64,000 nt of DNA from Schistosoma haematobium (lineage: Eukaryota > Platyhelminthes > Trematoda > Strigeidida > Schistosomatidae). Each line of letters starts with the position of its first letter. Position 1 is the stretch's first letter. Both the position numbers and the translations under genes were made by a program. The notes under the pieces were generated by a model that was not told the DNA's origin, made no database searches, and saw nothing but the letters and a program-made list of their open reading frames with translations. Below are positions 46,501 through 59,930 of the stretch, one piece after another. Location of the stretch: NCBI RefSeq assembly GCF_000699445.3, contig NC_067196.1, forward strand, positions 35,670,616 to 35,734,615. Reading direction: 5' to 3'.

Positions 46501-47244
46501 ACTTAACTAGATTCATAAAATCATCGGTTAGTCGGTTAACTCAATTTCCATTGATTTCTTTGTTAAACTATTATATCATTAAATGTATTGTTATCCAAGT
46601 AAAACTCTTTACTTAGATAACAATATATTACCATAATAAAAAAAAAATATATTGACACCATGAAGAAGTATTTTCATAATCAACATTGAATTATTTCATC
46701 AATCAAAGTTTCTCATTTTGTTTTAAATGTTCTACATAATACATGTTTTTTTTTTAAAAAATCTTCTTGTTTGTACATAGATAATGCATATGTATACACT
46801 AAGCAAAAAGTTCGTAATTTCCTTTTTGGCAAATGTTTGTTCAATTGACTTTGTTTTCTTTTTTCTTCTATTTTTCAATTGGTTCATTTACATTTTGTTT
46901 GTTTTTGTTTTTTTTTCAAATCATAAATTGTCGTTATCTGTTTTATTGGACAAAATTTATATTGAATTTCATTCATTTAATTAGTTATTAATTCAAATAA
47001 AATATCAATTTTATTTAATCTAATTTACTTATTTATACTTAACTGATTGAATGAAGTGATTATAAATACATATTTAATTGATCATAGCTTGTTACAATCA
47101 AAAGTGATCTCATTCCACTTAGAAACTAACTTTTAAAAAGGTTACTATATATACAGATATATTACTTGGGTGAGTATGTGTTGATGATATAACTCATCAA
47201 TCAGGTTGAAATTATACTTATTTAGCTTATTTTAAGATTAGTTA
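46501..47244. other. Nothing recognised
   Basis: Very AT-rich with T-tracts; the 66-codon frame at 46784-46984 is low-complexity and hydrophobic by base composition. Confidence 0.5.
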
Positions 47245-47269
47245 TTATGATAATAAACAAACAAAGTAA

Positions 47270-47610
47270 TATTCCATCAATCACTACTAATGTTGTAACG
47301 AATGAAAGCACAAGAAAGGACAATCGAATGTATTTGAGTACAAAATTACAAAATATCTTAGTAAAATCTGAGAACCGTACAGTATATCCTTCATTTGCGA
47401 AATGTCAATCAATTGTCTCAAATTTGACTATTCCTTTTGAAAATCTTAATTAATCGTTTCAGACTTCGTTGTTTTATCGATTCTACACTAGTTATTCTTT
47501 GTTCTCGTTCTCTTTTCTTTTATCTTCTTAAACCTTCTGCCTCCAGTCATTTCACTTTCGATTACTGGTGCTAACTACTTATATCTGTTGAGATCAGTAA
47601 TACACATCAC
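47270..47610 (+). repeat. Hairpin-ended dispersed family, copy (+)
   Basis: Aligns with 5244-5580 throughout, including ATCTTAGTAAAATCTGAGAA, AAATGTCAATCAATTGTCTC and the terminal CTACTTATATCTGTTGAGATC near 47575-47595. Confidence 0.75.
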
Positions 47611-49520
47611 ATTGTTAAAAGAAATTATACTATGCATAAATCAACTGATCATCGTCTTTTGATCCTTTCTAGAATTCATCTGTAACAGACAGTATTCGTG
47701 AAAATATGTAACGAGATTGAAAAGCAAATAAAATATTCTCTGATTTCCTAGATTGTTTAAAACTAACAATATTTGGTAACTATGTAGAAAATGCCACTGC
47801 GAAACAATGAAGATAACATTTGCCTATCATGATACGTTTCGGTCATAACATATTATAATAATGATTTTTCTTAGTTTGTCAATCGACTTTTTTTGTTAAC
47901 TGTAAACTAATGTATTTGCTTAGTGTATGAAGTGTGCTGAAATAAATTTGCATCATAGATTAACATCAACCAAATAATTATTAAAAACCAATGAATGAGA
48001 TATCAGTATTGTGTCCAATGTTTGGACACCTTAAAAATTCACAACTCTAAGTCGACATAAAGCCAAACTTTGATTCTTCAGTTCTCGTAAAACATATGCT
48101 TCAATACCAACTAAAATGAAGCAACTATAGAGATCTTCCTAGTCATTCGATTCATACTTTGCAGAACTCAGAACAAATCCTCAAGAATTATTTAACCAAA
48201 TCCTGATTAGGTTATCATTAACGAATATCTGTAAGGTAGATTTTCCGATTTTCTGATGGGAATTTGTATTTGAGAACTCGACAAAGTAGAATTGAAGTCT
48301 TTATTTACCAACAATATAATATTGAAGATCACCGTATATCACAAATGTATTGGACTTGAAATCGTAAATCAATGAATTAATCATGTCATGATCGCACGAA
48401 ACATTTTAGTTTGGTCATCTTGATTAGTTATATTATGTACACTGATGAATGGTTATGAATTAACACTAAATAGATATTTATTATTACACTGTTTCTATGA
48501 TTTATAAGTTAATATCAATTACCCTAAACTACCATTACATTAAATACTTTTTCAAAACATCACCTAGATAAAAGAAATTTATTTATTTTGTTTATCCTGA
48601 TGGTAAACTTAGATAAAATGATATAAAACACAAGAGAATATTTAGCGTATATATATATATATACTTAACATTAGCTTATTAGTTGATATAGTCAGATTCA
48701 AAATGTTGATATTGTAATGATTCAAAATTGAAATTACAATTGTAATATTGTAGATGTATGTTCATGGGATTAAATTCAAATAGTTAACAATTTACTTAGT
48801 AACAGTTTAAATTGATAAACATTTTACCTTTTAATCAATAAGGGATTGATAACATTTTGTATCTATGTAAACTAAGGCAAATAAAAAATCAATGAAACGA
48901 TCATTTTATTATTTCATTGTATACATTTATTTATGGTTAGGTATATTTGTGAAATAGTCAACTTCTCTAAATTGATTATACATCTTATATACACTACTAG
49001 CACATACAAATGTAAATTAGTTATTATATTACTAAATAGTATTACAAATAATCAAGAGAAATGTTTAAGTTATTATTTCTTATTTTAACTTTTGGTGTAA
49101 AAACGAAATGTTTGTATCAAAATAATGTGACAAGAGCTTAGGGATTTGCTTTTTGTATATAGATGGATTGATGTTATATATGTATAACGTTGTTATGCTT
49201 AGTATGAGAGAAATCATAAATAACATAATTTACTTAAGTTAGTACCAATATACAACCAGATTTATATAAATTTATGGAAGTATTTGTCATGTAAATGATT
49301 ACGCAATAAATTATTGGATTTTGTGAATTATGATACATTTGATTTCATAGCTGAAAGGGATTAGACTTTATTGAAGACGAGATATAGAAATAAATTTACA
49401 GTTATGAATTTCAGGAAAAATGAGCATAGGAATTATATTTTTCATCTATGAACAATGTTGATTCAGCTGTTAGAAATGCGATGTTGTCACGCAAATCACT
49501 AGGAATAAAACCAACATTAT
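47611..49520. other. Nothing recognised
   Basis: AT-rich intergenic DNA with a short (TA)n at 48648-48663. Confidence 0.5.
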
Positions 49521-49521
49521 T

Positions 49522-50216
49522 TTATTGGGATAAGAATGCAATTTCTTTATGTATTCCTCTAGAACTGAGGGATAGCTCTACTAACTGAATAAAATATCCG
49601 TCCGCTTTTATCTTGTCCCAGATGAAATGGCTAGAACACACGTTATTATCGCTTATTATTTTACGCTTATAGTTCTTTTTAATACTATCGTTCTGCCAAA
49701 TGAAACGCATTTTTTTAATACCCAATTCAATCAAGCGTTTTAATGTTTGGTGGCATCAATAACAGACCGTTCTCAATATGAAACGGTCTCCATATGCGTG
49801 TTTACTAATGTACACTTCTTGTTTTCACCAAGATTGAGCTCGCCATAATACTGAAGGACATCACATTTATTCTTAAATCCTATTTGTTGGAGAGAATCAG
49901 AGAATTTCTCTAAAAATGCCTAAAGAGGCCCTGAAAATGCTGGGAAATATCCTATTCAATCAGCATTGAATAGAGGTTTCTCAGAAACATCTAGATAGTG
50001 AAGAGTCATGTGTCACATTTCTGACTGAATGATTGCCTATCCTGCTACTGTGTTTAGAAGAGTTCCAGGAATTTCCAGAAGCCAAAGGCCAACTGAATGG
50101 CTATAAGCACCGTAGATTTTCTGTACATAAACTAACCTTGGAGTAAAGCGCTTTTACCATATTTGGTGCCTTTTCTCTCGTGTTCAAGTTGCCTTGAAGA
50201 TTTAGCCAGTGGGTTA
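49522..50216 (-). pseudogene. Eroded two-exon gene of unknown function
   Basis: On the - strand an exon 50216-50137 (acceptor after a pyrimidine-rich CTTAAACTCTTCTAG) encodes THWLNLQGNLNTREKAPNMV and KALYSK, ending at donor GTTAGT. A 217-nt intron ends at CCTCTTTAG. The exon 49919-49773 then reads AFLEKFSDSLQQIGFKNKC through LNLGENKKCTLVNTHMETVS to a TGA. Coding-like sequence continues beyond the stop in another frame to 49522 (KKMRFIWQNDSIKKNYK, CSSHFIWDKIKADGYFIQLV). The mixed composition and splice sites look like a real gene that has since acquired a stop and a frameshift. I do not recognise the family, and earlier exons are not found. Confidence 0.45.
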
Positions 50217-51262
50217 CTAGAAGAGTTTAAGAAACTGAATCAAGTGTTCAATTAGATTTGTCACAACTACATATTAATATTTATTTAGTTGCAAGCTAAG
50301 TATATAAATGAAATTGCTTTAAAAATATTTCACCGAATGTTTCCTTATTAGCTCAGATTAAAATAGTCAGCATATAGATGGAATCAGTTAGTTTCATTTA
50401 CTAAAGTATAACAAAGATATCTACAAGTAAATAGGTAATTATGTAGGTGTCTACAAGTAAACTGTCCAGTTCAGAGTACTTAACATCAGTAAAAGTATCC
50501 ATTTGAGCTATAGATCTTCATCATTTCTACGTCTTCTACGTAAACGGTGCCGAGATGTTGTGAAACTATTCTCCTGAAACTTGGACTAGCTCCTAGTAGT
50601 ACTTCAGTTGTTATCGTTATCCTAAGAACGATTTTAAAAAAGTCTAACTTTTGTTAAAAGTATCAGTCATTCATTAGTTTATCAAACCTGATAGTTATGT
50701 TTATTATCTTCCAACTGTTACAACACAAGTGACCAACAGTGTAAGGTTTTTTCTGATTTGATACTTTTTAGTGATATTCTTATGTATAAATGGAGATATT
50801 AGTTATATGTAGCACAGAAGACCTTGTGATACAAGTTTTGTTGGTCACTAGCCCACTAATGACAGAAAAACTTAACTTTCAGACTACCTACTCGCTCTCT
50901 GTATGAGGATAAATTGCATATTTTTATGAAATATAACTTGACTATATAAAGTTATTTACCACTGAATTATTGTCCATTGACCATAGATGAAATTACCTAT
51001 TTCAATCAAGTTAGTGATAGATCATTTGATAATTTGTTAACACTTTGTACCCATCGGTAAATATGACGTTCATACGATTTAAATATCTGACAAAACTGAT
51101 CATTTATCGACCAGTTCTAAAATTTGAATTTAGTTACTGAGTTCATAATATTATTGCTAATCATATAATTAATCAAGGTAATAAAAACTATCGTCGATTT
51201 AGAAAATTTAAAACCATAAACTTTTCCGAATACAATTTATTTCTTAGTATTTAGAAGATTTA
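50217..51262. other. Nothing recognised
   Basis: Could hold upstream exons of the eroded - strand gene, but none is visible. Confidence 0.4.
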
Positions 51263-51274
51263 AGTTCTAGTGAG

Positions 51275-51670
51275 AAGCCGTGGTAAGTGGAGTTCTGTTG
51301 TGAGATAACAACTCACTGATGACAATGATGAACGGTGGTGCAACATTGTAGATTGGTTTAAGTTAAACATTAACACCGTCGGATTTCGGCTCAGTGGTCT
51401 AGAGATTTAGCGCTCGCGCGCGGAACTAATAGTACCTAGGTTCTATTCTCGCGAGGCGAAATCGTTGGTGCGCACTGCTGAGGATTCTCGCACTGGGACG
51501 AAACGGCCGTTCAGTGCTTCCAGGTTTCCCGTGGTGGTTTAATTTCAGCTGACTGATTCATGAATCCAACTATTAAATTACTATCAGAATGGGTTTTGTG
51601 GAGATTTTAGAAATTTCACAGATTGAAATCATCAGTCAGTTGAAGCTAGACCACCATTGAAAAACTATAA
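51275..51670 (+). mobile_element. tRNA/hammerhead SINE with long 5' linker, plus inverted tail
   Basis: Begins with a linker (GTGGAGTTCTGTTGTGAG ... GGTGGTGCAACATTG), then box A region GGCTCAGTGGTCTAGAG, a weakened box B (GGTTCTATTC), hammerhead and tail to about 51590. Immediately after, 51594-51670 is an inverted SINE tail (TTTTGTGGAGATTTTAGAAA ... GACCACCATTG), giving a tail-to-tail arrangement opposite to the other composites. Confidence 0.8.
51472..51517 (+). ncRNA. Hammerhead with conserved core, altered triplet
   Basis: GCACTG pairs perfectly with CAGTGC (stem I). CTGAGGA and GAAAC are intact. The cleavage triplet is GTT, not GTC, and the first stem II pair is T-C. Cleavage may be slow or lost. 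Confidence 0.6.
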
Positions 51671-52189
51671 AATCCGCTAAGACCCTCTTTGATCCTTATT
51701 ATTTATTTATATACAAAACGTAAACTACTGGCTATTTGTAAGTAGTAAACGTATTTTTAACATCGTTTACAGGAGCTGTTATACGAGATTATACGAGATT
51801 TGAAATTTGAATAACTAATTTTCTAGATCCAGTTGATTACTGCTTTTATAGCTAAACAATATCTTTTTGATCGTGTTTGGCAATAATCGAGAGTAAAGAA
51901 CTTTGATTTTTGATGGCAGTCGTTTCATAATAGTTTATGCTTCACACTTTGGTGTGCTTGCTGGATCCAGAATTTTCCTTGATGAACTTCATTTATGAGA
52001 TAAGACGATTCTTATTTGCATATATTTAAGCTTATCATACATTGTGATTTTTAACTCTTTTAGGAGGCAGATTTTCTTGTGCAAGAACTTTGCACAAATA
52101 TCTACACTAACCATCTTAAAGTCAGTATAAATTCATGAACTATTATCATCTAGAAGATTTCTAATGTTTCTAATGTAGCTCAGGTGGAT

Positions 52190-52500
52190 GATTTTGAGAG
52201 AGTTTTATTCTCTGAGCTGTATGGATTGATCGTGGAGCTTTCATCGTTCTTCTGATGATATCATCAGCACAAACTTTAGTTAGAATTGAAGAGTTAGAAA
52301 TTCTCCATGAATTGTTAAAGGTCAACAATGACTAATCAACATTGATGTCAACATGACAAGCTGGGAGCCGTATGTGGAGAAATTTGAACACTTCATTTCT
52401 ACTTAGAGTTTCTGCTGATGATGCTGTTCAAAAAAACGAAAAAAGCTCCACGACCAAACCATACATTTCAGAGAACAAAACTTCATCAAAATTCATTTGT
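52190..52500. mobile_element. Near-perfect foldback element (310 bp)
   Basis: GTTTTATTCTCTGAGCTGTA on the left pairs with TACATTTCAGAGAACAAAAC on the right, and GATCGTGGAGCTTTCATCG with CGAAAAAAGCTCCACGACC. The inner AAATTCTCC/GGAGAAATTT and GTCAACAATG/CATTGATGTCAAC also pair. The arms are about 140 bp with almost no spacer. A partial single arm recurs at 54050-54110. No ORF. Confidence 0.75.
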
Positions 52501-52539
52501 TTATATTTTAATTTTGCTTGATTTGAGGATGAATTATTT

Positions 52540-52759
52540 CTAATTTCATAGTTGAATTCATGAATCTATCAAAGCTAGACCATCATGGAAAACCTGGAAG
52601 CACTGAACGGCCGTTTCATACTAGTATGGGACTCCTCAGCAGTACACATACATAATCCCACCTCGTGGGATTAGAACCCAGGACTTCGGGCGCGAACGCC
52701 TAACCTCTGGACCACTTAGCCGGCATCTAACGGTGTTAATGTCTAACTTCAACTAATCC
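52540..52759 (-). mobile_element. Single tRNA/hammerhead SINE (-)
   Basis: Inverted tail, hammerhead, box B (complement of GGGATTAGAACCCAGG), box A (complement of GGACCACTTAGCCGGC) and linker. The core CTGAGGA and GAAAC are intact on the - strand, but stem II has a mismatch and the triplet is GTT. ATGAATTATT occurs at 52529-52538 and 52760-52769 and may be a target duplication, although the right copy resembles linker sequence. Confidence 0.8.
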
Positions 52760-53204
52760 ATGAATTATTGCATTGAAAATCCTTGGCTGTTAGAAAATAA
52801 TCAACATTTTTATGTGTTTATTCTTTGTTTCAATTAAAACCTGATACATTGTGATTAGACATAAAATAGTTTATTTGAAAATTAAATTTTACTAACAACT
52901 GCAACAATTTATTTCAAAAATAATTAAGCGCGTTAAAAACTTAATTATCTTCATGTTAATCTACTTTAATTTACATTCTAAATGAGTTAATTAAGAAGGC
53001 GTGAAGTCTCTATATATTGAATAAAATTGGTTTTTTTCTTGTTAACATTAGTTAGTTAAATCGACTCTGTCAAATATTACATAACTGACTTAATTAACAG
53101 GAAATTGTTTGTTTAAAACGAAACTACTTGTGATGATCTACATTCATAGAAAATTTCTCGGATGATGAACTTTATTGCCTCTCATTATGTCAATGAATTA
53201 GGAA

Positions 53205-53390
53205 TAATCAAAGAGGGGTTTTGTGGATATTATAGAAATTTATTCGTTGAATTTATGAATCTGGTGAAGGTAGACCACCAGAGAAAATCTAAAAGCACTG
53301 GATGATCGTTTCGTTCTAGTATGGGACTCCTCAGCAGTGCACATCCACGATCCTGACTCGCCAGATTCGAACCCGGAACCTGTCGATGTC
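53205..53390 (-). mobile_element. tRNA/hammerhead SINE, head-truncated (-)
   Basis: GGGGTTTTGTGGATATT and an inverted tail are followed by a hammerhead (CTGAGGA and GAAAC kept, cleavage triplet ATC) and box B (complement of AGATTCGAACCCGG). Box A is missing after about 53375. Confidence 0.75.
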
Positions 53391-54049
53391 CCACGCAAAT
53401 TGAGAATATTCTATATTATTTATATCGAAAACATTTGTACTGTAAAAAACAGTTAAATGGATAAGCATTGAGTCCATACTAGGATCTAGTTTAAAGATGA
53501 ATTTCTTAAAGTCGCAATGAGAAGTTGTGAACTGAAAGTTGAGATTGTGAGTGTATGGGTGGTGGTAAATTAAAACAAGAATAAAACTAAACATTGTATT
53601 ACAACTCAATGGTTGTTAAATTGATGCACTCTCAATGAAAATTGAGGATCGTGAAATAAGTCCTTTAATATGTAAATCAATTGTTTTGTTTCCTGAGGGA
53701 TCCTCACTTGATTTATGTTTGTGATGGGAATTGGTTTAAAGATACAAAAACTCCGACTAAACCATAAAATCAGTATTGAACAAATCAGATTTATCATATT
53801 GTGGTTGACGTATATTTATGAATCAATTTGCCTAGTGTTTGCTATTTATATTTATCTTTTCCTACGTGAATAATTTACACAACATAATACTGTTATTGTA
53901 TTAGTAATTTACTTCAAAATACAACCAAATATCAACGTAGAATCACAATCATGTTCTTGACGTTCACTTATATTCTCTAATGATTCAAACGGATATGTGA
54001 AAATGACTTAATTGAGGTAACAGCTTAGCACATTTATTTGCTAGAAGTC

Positions 54050-54110
54050 TATCTGAATTTTGTGCTGATGATGTCGTTCAGAAGAAAGATGAAAGCTCCA
54101 CTTTCAAAGC
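54050..54110 (+). repeat. Single arm of the 52190-52500 foldback family
   Basis: TGTGCTGATGATGTCGTTC, GAAAGCTCCAC and CAAAGCCAACATTTG follow the right arm of the foldback in the same order. Confidence 0.6.
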
Positions 54111-54130
54111 CAACATTTGTTTGCTCTTGA

Positions 54131-57100
54131 AAATCATTTGGAATCGAGATTACTAAAAGAATCACTAATTCATTACAAATTATTAAGAGACATTAAGTGG
54201 TCACTGAAAGATTTCTGTCAAACGTTTGGTAGTGTATGACTGATAAAAAGTCAAATATGCAAAATATCATTCGCTTGTAGGTTAAACATGATAAATATTT
54301 CTTGAATAATATATTAATACTTTCCAGTTGATTATGAATACACACCGGATGTTTTTGGGAACTACTCATTCGTTTTAATCTCTTGTGTTAGTCAGAGAAT
54401 CAGTGGAAACTTTAAGACAACTGATATAAAAGTTAAAAAAAGACTAAACATTGAAGATCGCTTAACGAGGTAAAATAATTTCTGATCCGTATATCTACAC
54501 AGCATGAAATTATTGAATTAGAGTACTATTTCGGGAGACATTTGCTAACGAACAATGTAATAACCTTTAAAGCTTTCTGCAAGCTATTTGCATTTGTACG
54601 GAAATCTGGACACATTTTATAAACCCTAATTCTATTCAAAAAAATCAAGTAATGTTTTATGTATCTCCAATGTATTGGTTTGATGAATTCACTCCTTATT
54701 TCACTCGACACTGAATTATACTTCAGGGAATGTGAATAAACGTAGATAAGAATTGAATTTAATCCTTTATGTTTGATTAGGTGTCAGTGCACTACTTCCT
54801 TGACATTATTCAATTCAGTGACGCATACCAACTGTCCCATATAGGGGAAAAATAGTTTCACTCTCAACAAAATGTATCTAAATATGTATTGGTGACTTCA
54901 GTGATTTTATGATTAGTTATTTATAATTATTTTGAGATATCAGTATCAAATCAAATAGAAGGAAACATGCTCAAGGAATTAAAGAAACAAAATCGCTTTT
55001 AATCCGTCGCTTGTTAGAATGTAAAGCTTTATTTAAAAGTAGAGACAATAAAATCATTTCAAATTTTTAAAAAACCATGTATCCTACTTAAGACTTTCCA
55101 GTCAACTTTGCCTTTTCATACAAACTACTAAATAGTAGTATAAAATAAAATGTGAAAAATAATCCGATGACATTGATTTTACCACATGCCTAAAGTAGTG
55201 TGTAAATCACCACCAATTGTTTTTATAATTAAAGTTAAAGAGTGTAAATTAAATGATGTTGTTGATCATACATTTGTTTTTCATGTGCGCGAACAACTTG
55301 TGACTTTTCACTGTATTACTGGGAAACAAAACACGTTTGACAACATTTAATATTTGATATCTTTGACAACTTTATCGTATGGAAAAGAAAATTTAGTATA
55401 AAATCTTCGTAGCGTAGATCTAGATGTTAGTAAGGAATACATTTTGTTCTAGTAAAAGTTATAGTGTGACTACTTAACACAAAAATGGCGCCGTTCTGTT
55501 TCAATAAAACAGCGAAACATCAGTCGACAGAATTGTCTTTTCGTTTATATACACATCTAGTGCTGTAAAATCGTATTTAAAGCTATTTTTCACTTAAAGT
55601 GGTCGATAATGAAATGGAGAACTATTGTGTTACTGAAAGCGGTACCAGATGTTACACATAATTTTAAGTTATATCATGATCAACGGATAATAATAATGAT
55701 GAAAAAATGTATGAAAAAGAGATTTGAAAGAATATCCACCTGACGATTATAAACGAAGATAAATGAATCAACAAACACGTAAAAAAGAACCTGAAGACAA
55801 GATATGGAACAGATTAGTAAAAGATGACTGTCCATTTGAAGAAAGGTTATGTGTTTGAGAATAATCAACAAAATAAGGAGTGGTTAGATCATGTTAAAAT
55901 AAGCGATTGGATTTACCGCTTCTGGACAAAAGAAACTAAGCGTGGAGTAATGAATCGCCAAAGCCCTTACTATGCATAAGTTTCTTATCCAGCTTCCCTT
56001 CGATTTAGTTAGTTTTACTTTGCGAATAATTTTGATTGAGGTTTCTGTGAAGACAAACGACCGGAATAGACTAGATGTTCAGCAATCGAGCTGCTGATTG
56101 ATTTATATTCACCTTTCTATATCCATACTGGACAGTGATCGTAGATGTGTTTGGAAAGAGCAAACTTGGTGCTTTCAATATAAAAACTATGCAAGAGCAA
56201 GTAAACCGGTAAATATGCCTTGTTTTAGCTCAAGGCGGCAGTTCGTACTTTACTCGAACTTGCATTAGTCAACTTTGGAAAACACAATATGTAACTCAGA
56301 TAAATAAAAAGATTCTCTATTTCTCACTAAAACTATTCAGAAGTTACAAATTTCTTTCTGAGAAACTCAAATTTCATGTTCAGTATCTCAAATGAGAACA
56401 ACTAGATGTTTATCAGTCTTTATAATCTGTTTTCAACATTTATACCTTACATTATTTAGTGTGACTATCATGGAGACAAGTATATTTAGTTAGTTCCCTT
56501 CGATTTCTTTCCTTTTATCATATACTGAAATGCATCTAAGTCATAATGATTGGACGTCATTTTCTTATGCATAAGATATATTTTGTAAAAAAGACCACCG
56601 TTGTATAATACGTATTACACACACTGCATTATTATAGTAGTTTATAGTTTCATCCCTGAATTAGAATTAAAACTAGTATAAATAAAACAACCAAGTCATT
56701 ATTAAGTTAGTTTATAGTTTAAGAAAATTTCTCAGATGAATGGAAGTCAAATTTACGAGTATATTTAATACTATAAATTACTCAAAGTATCTGAAAGTAA
56801 ATTGTTTCGTTACAATTTTAAAGTATGGAAATTATTATTTCCCCTCTTTTCTTAGAGAACTCACGTCTTAGAAACAGTGAATGTTTCGTCTATTTAAAGT
56901 ACTTTTGGAAAGCATTAATTCAAACAACAAAATTTGTCAGAAAGATTGATTGTTAAATTGCCTAGATAACTTTTTTAATTTTTTTGATTACTTTTCCGTT
57001 CAGCACAAATATAATTACTTTATAACAGTTTCTGAAAAAGGTGAACGAACGATTTAGGATAGTGGATCTTTGATTTTGTGAGAAACTCAAAACATCACAT

Positions 57101-58314
57101 TAAATGGAGTGTATCTGATTAGATGCTAAGTAGAAATTGTCTGTACTGAATTCCTAAGGTGCTCAAAATTGATAAGTATAACGGTTGTGCAATCACAGGG
57201 TAAAATGATGTAATTTGAAATTTAAACTATTATAAGCACATCTGAAACGTCAGTTTTCTAGTTGATACACTTTGGGTGATTCAGTACATAATCAAGGTTC
57301 CTCAGGTTTACTTGTTCTGCATAACCTAATCAATACAGAAAAGTTATTTATTGACTACAATTTATGTGAATGATACCATCTCCACCACTAAAGAGTTTAA
57401 AGGTTACAGTCATCGACTGATCATCCGTAAATGTCATTTTGTCAACTCTACCAGTGCGATCATTGCCAATGTAGTCATTATTATGAAATTATTTTGGAGC
57501 TTAAAATGCCTCTTCAAGTAAAATAAACTCAAGTTATATGGACGAGCTTTTTCATATCTAAGCTACTTTGATTTAAAAACCACCTATCCTATGGCGGGCT
57601 CTGATCTGTTTATTATTCATTTAGAAAGTATATATTTATCTTAATTTTTTTTGGTTTTCTGAAGTCAACTATTCATTTATATAACATATTTACCAACTAG
57701 CTAAAAGGTCGTTTAAGGTTGTCCACCAAAGTTTAGTGTCGAACTCGAGAAATTACAGTACATACAGAATTTCTTTGAGAATAGGAGTAAGGACCAAATA
57801 TATCTATTTTGTAAATCATCTGTAATGAAATACTTTAAAGTGTTTAGAAAATCAACGAAAACAACTATACAAATACACGAAATCATAGAAAAAAGAGTTA
57901 AAACAATATTACATTATTATAGATCTGTACAAGTGTGCATTTAAGTAGTTTCTACAATATATTTCATAAGATATGATTAAATAATGCAGTTTTTACAAAG
58001 TAAATAAATGTAAATCAATGTAAATTGTAGTAGGATTTAATCAGTAACTGTTGGATGACATTCAAATAAATCTCATTAGTATAAATGATTGAGAATAATA
58101 GAATATAATAATTAAATACAAAATTTAGAACTTGGATATGTTGAGGATGTTAGATCCCCAGAACTCACTTGGAAAAGTTCCTAATTTTGTAATTTTATTC
58201 TGTAAATTTGAGTTCTATGTTCTCGTGCCAAGAGACACTTATTTGACTTACAGCTTACATTTCCCAATCGGAAATCCTTGACTGTCATCGGTTGATGGAT
58301 TATTTTTAGTACGT
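54131..58314. other. Intergenic, nothing recognised
   Basis: Four kilobases of AT-rich DNA without supportable genes. The frame at 54526-54711 (- strand) has a mixed composition and a possible GTTATT donor but no recognised motif, so it is not called. Confidence 0.45.
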
Positions 58315-58660
58315 TATTTTTCGGCTCTCCCAAGGGTGTTTCTATCATTGTATAAATAAGCTTAATTTGTGTGTTTAGTGACCTCGTATTTTCTGGGTGC
58401 TTGTAGAATACATTCTCTACGCCTCAGCAAGACTTCTTGATCTAGTTAGCAGGGCGGAGGACAACGGATTAGAATAGCCTATCGTGTCACTTTATCTTTG
58501 ACCTTCGTTCCGTTTACCGAGTAAAGTGGACTCGTAATAGCATTCAAGCATATCAGAATATCATTTATAAATGATGACTATGGAAACAAAAACCTTAAAA
58601 AAAAGTATTTCTGTTCATATTTGTTTTTGTAGTAAGTCGGAAAAATTCAATTCATACTGT
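58315..58660. repeat. Dispersed repeat related to 11880-12060
   Basis: Contains TTGTATAAATAAGC (TATA-like) near 58347 and shares the CTAGTTAGCAGGGC and GTGGACTCGTAATAGC landmarks with 11880-12060. GC-richer than its flanks. It could be an LTR or UTR piece of a retroelement. Confidence 0.45.
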
Positions 58661-59900
58661 TATCATTTATAATGATATCGATTTGTCTGTTTTAGAAATA
58701 CCATGCCATGCGTGAATACTTACCATGTACTTCTTTACAATCTATGTTTTCTCATCAGTTTAATAATTCATTTATGATCTTTGTTTATTTTAACTAAATA
58801 TCAACTATATTCACTTGGTGTTGTTTACTTGTCGTTTAATTCCCATTGTTCTTCAGAACTGCAATTAATTAGTCTCTAAATTCCATAAATTCCATTCGTC
58901 GCAAATAAATATCACTAGCAAACAAATAAGCACCCCATTGCCTTTCTTTTATTTCACAATAGACAATTCCAAACCATATTTCATTAATAAGCTTAGCTAG
59001 TAAACACTATTTTAATGCTTTTATATAAATTTAATAATTTCTTTTTATAATTCAATAAAATAAATAGTTTATCAAAGAATATTTCCCTTTTTTCGTACAA
59101 ATTCATATGTACTACTTAAATAAGTTACTAATAGGAAATTCATTATTATCTTTTTTAAATGAATAAAAACAATCCAGACACTTTATTGTATTCTGTTCTA
59201 TTTCAATACAAATGGATAAGAATATGTAAGTTGACTAATATATTAGATTGATATAAAGAGGAAATTATTCACATATTTGTCAGAAGTTTTATAATAAGCA
59301 AATAAAATGCATCAATATATAACCTGGGACAATTTTGGAAAGTACAATTTTAGGACCATTTCAAATGTTTTACATTATATCCAATGTGTATTTGTGTATA
59401 TATGTGTGTTCAACACCCACACTCATAAAGAAATTTTCACATCCCACACATATAGACAAAGAGTTTAAAGAATATTATTATCTAAATGAGGAATTTTTCA
59501 GAAATGTATAAATTTGTGTGGTAACTATAACCAATCACAATTTGTTTAGCCAATATTCATTGGGCTAAGGTATTGGTAGTTATGATTTTGTCATCTGGGA
59601 AGCATAATAACACTTTTTTTTAAATACTCCATAAATACCTACAGTATTTATTGTAAATGAATCGTTTATCAGATAAATAGACCCAATACTTTCACTCTAA
59701 AGGTCATTTTGATAACGAGGGTTATTCAAATATTTTCAAGGTATTTAAATTTGCTTAGTTCGAAACTACGTGAAAACTTGGTGTTAAAACTGACTACAAA
59801 GCATACAAACATATATAATAACTAATAATCAACATCATTTTTTTAAATTTAAAAGTGATTATACTTATTACTGATTTATTATATATTATATCTTTAATGC
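58661..59900. other. Region upstream of the 59.9 kb exon
   Basis: AT-rich with no further exon recognised; it may hold promoter or 5' UTR sequence. Confidence 0.4.
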
Positions 59901-59930
59901 GTGATTAAACAAACTTATTCATTATTAATA

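Noticed and set aside
53606..53797. - strand frame containing VRIPQETKQLIYILKDLF
   Set aside because: Plausible peptide but isolated, ends without a splice partner, and not matched to any family I know.
54526..54711. - strand frame with IKPIHWRYIKHYLIFL and CPDFRTNANSLQKALK, possible GTTATT donor
   Set aside because: Looks mildly coding but has no convincing acceptor, no partner exon and no family match.
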